A stretch of DNA of 64,000 nucleotides, from assembly GCF_947494015.1 (NCBI RefSeq), contig NZ_CANLTL010000010.1:62001-126000 (forward strand). Reading direction: 5' to 3'. Within the stretch, counting starts at the first letter, position 1. The number at the start of each line of letters is the position of its first letter. The notes beneath the pieces were generated by a model. That model ran no database searches and was not told where the DNA came from. It saw only the letters and a program-made list of their open reading frames with translations. Source of the stretch: an uncultured Cellulomonas sp. (GTDB lineage Bacteria > Actinomycetota > Actinomycetes > Actinomycetales > Cellulomonadaceae). The position numbers and the translations under genes were made by a program. Of the stretch, positions 41,987 through 49,051 are shown piece after piece.

Positions 41987-43261
41987 ATGAAGCGTTCGAC
42001 CCACGCAGTGCGCGCCGCGGCCCTCGCGGGCACGGTCGCCCTGGTCCTGACGGCGTGCGCCGGCAACGACGACGGCGGCACGGACACCGACCCGGCCACG
42101 GGTGAGGAGACCACCGCGAGCGGTGAGCCGCTGGTCATCGGCTCGCTGCTGCCGGTGACCGGCTCGCTCGCCTTCCTCGGCCCGCCCGAGATCGCCGGCG
42201 TCGACCTGGCGGTCCAGGAGATCAACGAGGCCGGCGGCGTGCTCGACCAGGACGTCGAGATCATCCACGCCGACTCCTCCGACGCCGAGAACGCGGAGGT
42301 CGCGACGCAGTCGGTCACCGACCTGATCAGCCAGGACGTGTCGGTGATCATCGGTGCCGCCTCGTCGTCGGTGACCCTCAACGTCGTCGACGACATCACC
42401 GGCGCCGAGATCGTGCAGATCTCCCCGGCGAACACCTCGACCCAGCTGTCCGGGTACGACCCGTACTACTTCCGGACGGCGCCGTCGGACGTGCTGCAGG
42501 GCCGCGCGCTCGGCAACCTCCTCGCGCAGGACGGCCACGCCACCGTGGGCTTCCTCGTCTTCAACGACGACTACGGCATCACGCTGCGCGACCAGGCCAA
42601 GGAGGCGTACGAGGCCGCGGGCGGCACCGTCGTCTACGGCAACCCGGGACAGGAGTTCGACCCCGCGTCCGACGACGTCATCGCCTCCGTGGTCACGGCG
42701 GCACTGGCGACGAACCCGGACGCACTCGTCGTGATCTCGTTCGACCAGACCAAGCTGCTGGTGCCGGCCCTGGCCGCGGCCGGGTTCGACACCTCCAAGC
42801 TCTACTTCGTCGACGGCAACCTCGCCGACTACAGCTCGGACTTCGAGGCGGGCGTGCTCGAGGGCTCCAAGGGCACGCTGCCCGGCGCCAACGCCGCCGG
42901 CGAGTTCCGCGAGCGCCTGCTCGAGGTCGACCCGGACCTGACCGACTTCGCCTACTCGGCCGAGTCGTACGACGCGGTCATCCTGTCCGCCCTCGCCGCG
43001 GTCCGGGGCGAGGGCACCGACGGGCCGACCATCCAGGAGAACCTGGCCGCGGTCTCCGGGGCGGACGGCGGCACGGAGTGCTCCGGCTTCGCCGAGTGCG
43101 CCGAGCTGATCCGCGACGGCGAGGACATCGACTACACGGCGGTCTCCGGTGCCGGCCCGTTCAACGAGGACAACGACCCCTCGGCCGCACTGATCGGCAT
43201 CTACCAGTACGGCCCGGACAACACCTACACCTGGGTGTCCGAGGTCCCCGGCGAGCTCTAG
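41987..43261 (+). CDS. livK: Branched-chain amino acid ABC importer substrate-binding lipoprotein
   Basis: 424 aa. Lipobox LVLTAC, a Thr/Glu-rich linker, then the two-lobe Leu/Ile/Val-binding fold: VIGSLLPVTGSLAFLGPPEIAG, AVQEINEAGGVLDQDVE, IIGAASSSVT, YYFRTAPSD, FLVFNDDYG and YSAESYDAV. It delivers hydrophobic amino acids, or related ligands, to LivHMGF. ATG 41987 has AGAGGAG upstream. It is transcribed toward the livHMGF operon rather than within it; a 22-bp hairpin separates the two. Confidence 0.9.
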   Translation: MKRSTHAVRAAALAGTVALVLTACAGNDDGGTDTDPATGEETTASGEPLVIGSLLPVTGSLAFLGPPEIAGVDLAVQEINEAGGVLDQDVEIIHADSSDAENAEVATQSVTDLISQDVSVIIGAASSSVTLNVVDDITGAEIVQISPANTSTQLSGYDPYYFRTAPSDVLQGRALGNLLAQDGHATVGFLVFNDDYGITLRDQAKEAYEAAGGTVVYGNPGQEFDPASDDVIASVVTAALATNPDALVVISFDQTKLLVPALAAAGFDTSKLYFVDGNLADYSSDFEAGVLEGSKGTLPGANAAGEFRERLLEVDPDLTDFAYSAESYDAVILSALAAVRGEGTDGPTIQENLAAVSGADGGTECSGFAECAELIRDGEDIDYTAVSGAGPFNEDNDPSAALIGIYQYGPDNTYTWVSEVPGEL

Positions 43262-43270
43262 GCCCGCCGT

Positions 43271-43321
43271 CACGCCGAAGGGCCCGGTCGGGGACGGATC
43301 CCGACCGGGCCCTTCGGCGTG
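43271..43321. terminator. 22-bp bidirectional terminator between livK and livF
   Basis: 43271-43292 and 43300-43321 are perfectly complementary around a 7-base loop, between convergent genes. Confidence 0.8.
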
Positions 43322-43415
43322 CTCCCTCGCACGCCGACCTGCACGCCGCCCGCAGCCACCCGCCCGCCCGTCGGCCGCGCGCCTGTGCGGGCGTGCGTGG
43401 TGGGGTGCAGCGCGC

Positions 43416-44207
43416 TCAGCCGCGCTTGTCCGCCTCCTCGACGTCCGTGGCCAGCGTGCCGAGGTAGAGCTCGATCACCTTGGGGTCGTGCATGAGCTCG
43501 CGGCCGGGGCCGGAGTACGCGTTGCGCCCCTGGTCCAGGACGTACGCCCGGTCGCAGATCTGCAGGCAGCGCCGCGCGTTCTGCTCGACGATGACGATCG
43601 ACACGCCGGCCTTGTTGATCTTGCGGGTGCGGATGAAGGTCTCGTCCTGGCGCACCGGGGACAGCCCCGCCGACGGCTCGTCGAGCAGCAGCACCGACGG
43701 GTCCATCATGAGCGCCCGGGCCATGGCCACCATCTGCCGCTCGCCGCCGGAGAGCGAGCCCGCACGTTGCTTGCGCCGGTCCCCGAGGCTCGGGAACAGG
43801 TCGACGATGAAGTCGAACCGCTCGGCGAAGCGCTTGGGGGCCTGGAACAGCCCCATCTGGAGGTTCTCCTCGATGGTCAGCGACGGGAACACGTTGTTGT
43901 TCTGCGGGACGAACCCGACCCCGCGCCGCACGAGGGAGTCGGCGCGGTGGTTGGTGATGTCCTCCCCGTCCAGGACCACCGAGCCGGACCGCACGCTCAC
44001 CAGCCCGAACAGCGCCTTGAGCAGGGTGGACTTGCCGGCGCCGTTGGGCCCGATGATCCCGATCAGCTCGCCGGGGTGCACCACGAGGTTGCACCCGCCC
44101 AGGATGTCGACGCCGGGCAGGTAGCCCGCGACGAGGTCGACGGCGGCCAGCAGCGGCTCACCGGCCGGCGCGCCCCGGTGCGTGGTGTCGGTCGCCTCGG
44201 TCGTCAT
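43416..44207 (-). CDS. livF: Branched-chain amino acid ABC importer ATPase
   Basis: 263 aa. Walker A GPNGAGKST, GVGFVPQNNNVFPSLTIEENL (Q-loop), signature LSGGERQMVAMARAL, Walker B VLLLDEPSAGLSP and switch His replaced in context by IVEQNA, as is normal for LivF. Pairs with LivG at the LivHM channel. ATG 44207 has GGAGGGG and overlaps the livG stop (ATGA). Confidence 0.93.
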   Translation of the reverse strand: MTTEATDTTHRGAPAGEPLLAAVDLVAGYLPGVDILGGCNLVVHPGELIGIIGPNGAGKSTLLKALFGLVSVRSGSVVLDGEDITNHRADSLVRRGVGFVPQNNNVFPSLTIEENLQMGLFQAPKRFAERFDFIVDLFPSLGDRRKQRAGSLSGGERQMVAMARALMMDPSVLLLDEPSAGLSPVRQDETFIRTRKINKAGVSIVIVEQNARRCLQICDRAYVLDQGRNAYSGPGRELMHDPKVIELYLGTLATDVEEADKRG

Positions 44208-45193
44208 CGCGTCCCCTCCGGGGTGGTGTCGGTCGCGCCGGGCGCGGGCTCCGCCTCGTCGAGCAGCGAGTCGTCGCCGAGGTCGGTGCCGTGGTGGGCG
44301 CCGAGGTAGGCGTCGATCACGGCCTGGTCGTTCATCACCGACTGCGGCGGACCCTCGGCCACGATGCGGCCCTCGGCCATGACCACCACCCAGTCCGAGA
44401 TGTGCCGGACCATGTGCATGTCGTGCTCGACGAACAGCACCGTGGTGCCCTCGTCCCGCAGCGACTGGATGTGCCCGAGCAGCGACTGCGTCAGCGCGGG
44501 GTTCACCCCGGCCATCGGCTCGTCCAGCATGACCATCGTCGGCTTGCTCATCAGCGCCCGGGCCATCTCGAGCAGCTTGCGCTGGCCGCCGGACAGGCTG
44601 CCGGCGAAGTCGTCGCGCTTGGTGTCCAGCTTGAACCGCGCCAGGAGCTCCTCGGCCTGCGCGGTGATCTCTCGCTCCCGGGACCGCCACAGCCCCGGGA
44701 TGAGCGCTGCACCGAGGTTCTCGCCGGGCTGCCCGGTCGCGCCCAGCCGCATGTTCTCGATCACGGTCATCCGGCTCAGCGCCTTGGTGAGCTGGAACGT
44801 GCGCACCATCCCGGACCGCGACACCTTCGCCGCCGGGGTCCCCGACAGGGAGCGGCCCTCGAACGTCCAGGTGCCGGTGCTCGGCTTGTCGAAGCCGGTG
44901 AGCAGGTTGAACAGGGTGGTCTTGCCGGCCCCGTTGGGGCCGATCAGCGCGGTGATCGCGCCACGCTCGACCTCGAGGTGGTCGACGTCGACCGCGGTCA
45001 TGCCACCGAAGTGCCGGGTGACGTGGTCGGCGACGACGATGGGGTCGGGCTTGGGGACGCCCGGGACGCGGTCCAGGCCGGCGAACCGGTCGCGCAGCTC
45101 GTCCGCGCGGCTGGGGACCGCCACGGCCGTCGCGCCGTGCGTCGTGGGGGCGCCGGCCTCGTCGGGCTGGCGGTGGCTGCGGTCAGTGGGCAT
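44204..45193 (-). CDS. livG: Branched-chain amino acid ABC importer ATPase
   Basis: 329 aa, longer than the usual 255 aa because of a 50-residue N-terminal extension and an acidic C-terminal tail. Walker A GPNGAGKTT, SRSGMVRTFQLTKALSRMTVIENM, signature LSGGQRKLLEMARAL, Walker B MVMLDEPMAGVNP, and VLFVEHDMHMV with the switch His. ATG 45193 overlaps the livM stop by 11 bases. The extension reads as disordered, so a start further in is possible, but the SD-like AAGGAG is near this one. Confidence 0.9.
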   Translation of the reverse strand: MPTDRSHRQPDEAGAPTTHGATAVAVPSRADELRDRFAGLDRVPGVPKPDPIVVADHVTRHFGGMTAVDVDHLEVERGAITALIGPNGAGKTTLFNLLTGFDKPSTGTWTFEGRSLSGTPAAKVSRSGMVRTFQLTKALSRMTVIENMRLGATGQPGENLGAALIPGLWRSREREITAQAEELLARFKLDTKRDDFAGSLSGGQRKLLEMARALMSKPTMVMLDEPMAGVNPALTQSLLGHIQSLRDEGTTVLFVEHDMHMVRHISDWVVVMAEGRIVAEGPPQSVMNDQAVIDAYLGAHHGTDLGDDSLLDEAEPAPGATDTTPEGTR

Positions 45194-46169
45194 TGATCGC
45201 CAGCTCCTTCTTGTCGCCGAGCATCCCTTGCGGTCGGAAGATCACCAGCAGCATGAGCGTGACGCCCACGACGATCCAGCCGAACTGCTCGATCTGCTGG
45301 GTCCCCATGACCTCGGCCGGGACCGTCGACCGCATGACCGACTTGATCAGCAGCAGCGCGCCCCAGAAGATCATCGACCCGAGCACCGGGCCGAACACGG
45401 TGGCGGCCCCGCCGAGCAGCAGGATCGTCCACACGAAGAACGTCATGGGACGCCCCATGGAGTCCGGTTGGACCGCTCGGGGCAGCACGTAGATGATCCC
45501 CGCCACCGCGCCGATCACCCCACCGAGCACGAGCGCCTGCATCTTGTACGCGTACACGTTCTTGCCCAGCGACCGGACGGCGTCCTCGTCCTCACGGATG
45601 CCCTTCAGCACGCGGCCCCACGGGCTGTTCTTCAGCCGCCACACCAGCAGGCAGGCCAGGGCCACCAGCACCCAGCCGACGATCCGGATCCACCACGAGT
45701 TCGAGGAGTTGTTGGAGTACTCCAGCGGGCCGATGGCGGTGTTGCCGTCCGGGAACGGCGACAGCGCCTGGAACGACTCCTTGTAGCTGTTCCCGCGCAG
45801 GCCCGAGGACGCGCCGGTGAGGTCGGTCAGGGCCGTCGAGCGCCCGATGATGCGCACGATCTCGGCGGCCGCGATGGTGACGATCGCGAGGTAGTCGCCG
45901 CGCAGCTTGAGGGTGGGGATCCCCAGGACGAGGCCGAAGACGACCGCGCACGCGATCGCGACCAGCAGCGCTGCCCAGATCGGCCAGCCCGCGATGGTCG
46001 AGATCGCGAAGCCGTAGGCGCCCAGGAGCATGAATCCCGCCTGGCCGAAGTTCAGCAGGCCGGTCAGGCCGAAGTGAACGTTGAGGCCGATCGCGGCGAG
46101 GGCGTACGCGGCCGTGGTGGGGGCGACGAGCTCGCCCACGACGTTGGTGAGGATCCGGGTCCAGTCCAT
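45183..46169 (-). CDS. livM: Branched-chain amino acid ABC importer permease
   Basis: 328 aa with about nine helices. Family segments are NVHFGLTGLLNFGQAGFMLLGAYG, LRGDYLAIVTIAAAEIVRII, SPWGRVLKGIREDEDAVRSLGKN and AGIIYVLPRAVQPDSMGRPMTFFVWTILLLGG. ATG 46169 has GAGGT upstream and lies 13 bases after the livH stop. Confidence 0.92.
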   Translation of the reverse strand: MDWTRILTNVVGELVAPTTAAYALAAIGLNVHFGLTGLLNFGQAGFMLLGAYGFAISTIAGWPIWAALLVAIACAVVFGLVLGIPTLKLRGDYLAIVTIAAAEIVRIIGRSTALTDLTGASSGLRGNSYKESFQALSPFPDGNTAIGPLEYSNNSSNSWWIRIVGWVLVALACLLVWRLKNSPWGRVLKGIREDEDAVRSLGKNVYAYKMQALVLGGVIGAVAGIIYVLPRAVQPDSMGRPMTFFVWTILLLGGAATVFGPVLGSMIFWGALLLIKSVMRSTVPAEVMGTQQIEQFGWIVVGVTLMLLVIFRPQGMLGDKKELAINAH

Positions 46170-46182
46170 GGGTGAGACCTCG

Positions 46183-47622
46183 CTATCCGATGCGCTCGGC
46201 GCGGCCGAGGATGCCTTGTGGACGGAACAGAAGGATGAGGATCAGGACCACCAGCGCCCCGGCATACCTCATGTCGGACGGGATGACGAGGTTCGACATC
46301 TCGACCAGCAGCCCGATCACCAGCGACCCGACGAGCGCGCCGAACGCGGTGCCCAGGCCGCCGAGCGTCACCGCCGCGAACATGAGCAGCAGCAGCGTGC
46401 CGCCCATGTTCCAGGCGGTCGCGTTCAGGTACAGCCCCATCAGCACCCCGCCCAGACCGGCGAGCGCCGCGCCGAACGTCCAGACGATCCGGATGATCCG
46501 CTCGACCGAGATGCCGGACGCCGCGGCGAGCGCCGGGTTGTCCGACACGGCCCGCGTCGCCCGTCCGGTCCGGGTGGCCACCAGGAAGTAGGCGACCCCC
46601 GCCAGGACGACGGCGGCGATGATCACCGAGACGAGTGACGTGCGGGTGATGAACACCCCGCCGAACCGGATGGACTCGGGGGTGGCGGTCACGATGCGCA
46701 GCGAGCTCGCGCCGAAGAAGAACTGGTACGTGTACTGCAGGGCGATGGCGAGGCCGATCGTGACGATGAGCTGCTGGGTCATCCCGACCCGCCGGGAGCG
46801 CAGCGGGTGCCACAGGAACTTGTCCTGGAGCCACCCCGACGCCCCGGCGACGACGACGGCGAGCGCACCCGCCACGACCAGCGGCAGCCCCAGGGTCTGC
46901 ACACCCAGGTAGGCCATGATCCCGCCGAGCGTGACCTGCTCGCCGTGCGCGAAGTTGCTCAACCCGGTCGTGCCGAAGATCAGCGACAGGCCGATGGAGG
47001 CCAGCGCCAGCAGGGTGCCGAACACGATCCCGGCCAGCGCCTGCTGCGCCACGCGCTCCCAGGTCACCCCGCCGCCGCTGGTCGAGCCGGTGGCCGACGT
47101 GTCCAGCCCCGGCTCGCCGCCCGCGCCGCCGGTGTCGACCGACTCGTCGCCGGGATCGGGTGCCGGCGCGTCCGGTCCCTCACCTGCGCCGTCGGCGGGC
47201 GGCCCGAGCGGGAACAGCGCACCCGCCGCCGCGCCGAGCCGCACGGTCACCACCCGCGGGTTGCCGGCGGGGTCGCGCAGCGTCTGGCCGGGCGGGAGCG
47301 TGGACTCGTCGAGCGTCACCGTGTAGTCACCGGCCTCGTCGACGGGCGCCGACCAGCGGCCCTCGGGGCCGGAGGTCACGGTGACCTCGCCGGCGGGTCC
47401 CTCGACCGTGACGGCGACACCGACGGCGGGCTCGCCGGCCGCGGTGCGCAGGGTGCCGTTGACGCACCCGGTCGAGGCGTCGGCCATGCACTCGGCGATC
47501 GCGGCCCGGGCCGGCGCCGCGGACCCTGGGAGCGCGCCCAGGGTGGCGAGTGCGGCGAGCAGCAGCGCGAGCAGCACTGCGCCCGTTCGAGAGGATCGGT
47601 CCGTGGTCACGTGTGGACGCAC
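46183..47622 (-). CDS. livH: LivH permease with signal peptide and carboxypeptidase-regulatory-like ectodomain
   Basis: 479 aa, against about 300 for ordinary LivH. Residues 1-42 are a signal peptide (LPGSAAPARAA). Residues about 45-130 form a CarboxypepD_reg/SdrD-type beta domain (VNGTLRTAAGEPAVGVAVTVEG, WSAPVDEAGDYTVTLDESTL). A Gly/Asp/Pro-rich linker runs to about 185. The rest is a complete LivH permease (GIVFGTLLALASIGLSLIFGTTGLSNFAHGEQVTLGG and LAGLGGVLMGLY). The ectodomain may capture ligand or bind the wall. GTG 47622 has GGAGGT upstream. First gene of livHMGF. Confidence 0.88.
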   Translation of the reverse strand: MRPHVTTDRSSRTGAVLLALLLAALATLGALPGSAAPARAAIAECMADASTGCVNGTLRTAAGEPAVGVAVTVEGPAGEVTVTSGPEGRWSAPVDEAGDYTVTLDESTLPPGQTLRDPAGNPRVVTVRLGAAAGALFPLGPPADGAGEGPDAPAPDPGDESVDTGGAGGEPGLDTSATGSTSGGGVTWERVAQQALAGIVFGTLLALASIGLSLIFGTTGLSNFAHGEQVTLGGIMAYLGVQTLGLPLVVAGALAVVVAGASGWLQDKFLWHPLRSRRVGMTQQLIVTIGLAIALQYTYQFFFGASSLRIVTATPESIRFGGVFITRTSLVSVIIAAVVLAGVAYFLVATRTGRATRAVSDNPALAAASGISVERIIRIVWTFGAALAGLGGVLMGLYLNATAWNMGGTLLLLMFAAVTLGGLGTAFGALVGSLVIGLLVEMSNLVIPSDMRYAGALVVLILILLFRPQGILGRAERIG

Positions 47623-47929
47623 CGGGGACCTCCGTCCGGTCGTGGGGAGCGATCGGTTGACAGGTGTTCGACCTCGGCGGGCGCAGGCGGCGTCCGGCGA
47701 GTACGAGGAGGATAGGGGCGGATTGTGTCGGCTACGTCACCCGCCGCGCTCGGGCGGGGCCGCGGCGTGCTCGGGTCACCTTCTGGAGTGATTCACTGCT
47801 GCCCCGCAGGCCCTAGGCTCGGCACCGTTCGGCGCGCAGAACCGTTATGGACTTGTCATCATCGTTGCGTGCGTCGGATGCGCCCGGGGGAGCGCGGCCG
47901 TGCTAGCCGATCAACAGGAGGCGGTCCCC
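47623..47929. other. Divergent intergenic region between livH and the GNAT gene
   Basis: 307 bases. A minus-strand -10 candidate TATCCT lies at 47709-47714 for livH, without a good -35. A perfect TTGACA at 47657-47662 on the plus strand has no -10 at the right distance. AGGAGG at 47916-47921 is the GNAT SD. Nothing else is recognisable. Confidence 0.4.
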
Positions 47930-48703
47930 GTGCGTCCAGGTGTGCAGGTGCGTGAGGCGATGCCCGAGGACCTCGACGGTCTGGTCGGACTCTGCCTGGA
48001 GGCCCGCGCGGAGGCTGCCGTCGGTGCGCAGCTGTGCAGCAACGACGCCGACCGCCTGCGGCACCAGCTCGGCACGCTCCTGGCGACCCCCGGCGGCCAC
48101 GCGATGGTGGGGCACGTCGACGGCGACCTGGCCGGGCTCCTGCTGACCCGCGTGGTCGGGCCGAGCCCGTTCACCGAGGACGTCAGCCTCCACGTCGAGG
48201 CGCTCTACGTCAGCCGGTCCCGGCGCCGTCGTGGCCTGGGTCACGCGCTGCTCACGGCCGCTCTCGCCGTGGCCGACGACGCCGGGGCGGACCAGGTCTT
48301 CGCGGTGCCGCTGCCCGGCTCCCGCGGCGTGCAGCGGTTCCTGGCCCGGCTCGGGTTCGCGCCGGCGGCCGCGCACCGGGTGGTCACCACCGAGGTGCTC
48401 CAGCGCCGCCTGGCCGCCGACCCGGTCCGCACGGGGTCCCGCCGCAGCACCGGTCGCGGGCTGGAGGACCTCATCGCCCGCCGCCGTCAGGTCCGGTCCG
48501 CGACCAGCGGACCGGTGGACCTGCGCGAGCTGCCCGAGCGGCTCGCCGCGCGCCAGGTCGGCGCCGACCCGGGCGCGGACCGGGAGCCCGTCGCCACCGC
48601 GGTGACCGCCGATCAGTCGCCGCGGCGGTCGTCGATCAGCATGCACGTCAAGCGGGCGGTCGCGAGCCGGCGCGAGTCGGAGCCGACGACCACGATTTCG
48701 TAG
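47930..48703 (+). CDS. GNAT-family acetyltransferase with long C-terminal tail
   Basis: 257 aa. Residues about 5-155 are a GNAT domain: VREAMPEDLDGLVGLCLEAR, VEALYVSRSRRRRGLGHALLTAAL (acetyl-CoA pyrophosphate-binding RRRGLG) and FLARLGFAPAA. The acceptor is unknown. The 100-residue tail is basic and low-complexity, and its last 91 bases overlap the convergent thioesterase gene. GTG 47930 has AGGAGG eight bases upstream. Confidence 0.78.
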   Translation: MRPGVQVREAMPEDLDGLVGLCLEARAEAAVGAQLCSNDADRLRHQLGTLLATPGGHAMVGHVDGDLAGLLLTRVVGPSPFTEDVSLHVEALYVSRSRRRRGLGHALLTAALAVADDAGADQVFAVPLPGSRGVQRFLARLGFAPAAAHRVVTTEVLQRRLAADPVRTGSRRSTGRGLEDLIARRRQVRSATSGPVDLRELPERLAARQVGADPGADREPVATAVTADQSPRRSSISMHVKRAVASRRESEPTTTIS

Positions 48704-49032
48704 GACGCCGTCGCCCGACCCAGGTGCAGGGCGGTCGCGGTCCCGGTCACCAACCCGCTGCGGGCGGAGCGGTGATGGGTGGCGCTCACCTCGATGCCGA
48801 CCGCGGCCCGTCCCGCTCCGGCGTGGGCCACCGCAGCCAGGGACCCGAGCGTCTCGGCGAGCACGACCGTCGCGCCGCCGTGCAACAGGCCGTACGGTTG
48901 GGTGTTGCCCTCCACCGGCATGGTGCCCACCGCCCGCTGCGGACCCACCTCGAGCAGCTCGATCCCCATCCGGTCGAGGAGCGTGCCGCGGCTGCGCGCG
49001 CGGAGGTCGGCCAGGGCGTCCGTGTCGGTCAT
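48613..49032 (-). CDS. PaaI-family hotdog thioesterase
   Basis: 139 aa single hotdog domain. The helix motif LLHGGATVVLAETLGSLAA carries the PaaI catalytic region, followed by GIEVSATHHRSARSGLVTGTATALHLG. It hydrolyses acyl- or aryl-CoA thioesters. ATG 49032 lies 19 bases from the polA start on the other strand, an arrangement common in actinobacteria. Its 3' end overlaps the GNAT gene. Confidence 0.87.
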   Translation of the reverse strand: MTDTDALADLRARSRGTLLDRMGIELLEVGPQRAVGTMPVEGNTQPYGLLHGGATVVLAETLGSLAAVAHAGAGRAAVGIEVSATHHRSARSGLVTGTATALHLGRATASYEIVVVGSDSRRLATARLTCMLIDDRRGD

Positions 49033-49038
49033 GGCGGA

Positions 49039-49044
49039 TAGGTT
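49039..49044 (+). promoter_or_regulatory. -10 box of leaderless promoter (polA)
   Basis: TAGGTT ends seven bases before GTG 49052; no SD is present. Confidence 0.5.
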
Positions 49045-49051
49045 GGCACCC

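Noticed and set aside
47657-47662. A perfect TTGACA as a promoter for the GNAT gene.
   Set aside because: No -10-like hexamer is found 15-19 bases downstream, and the gene is 270 bases away.
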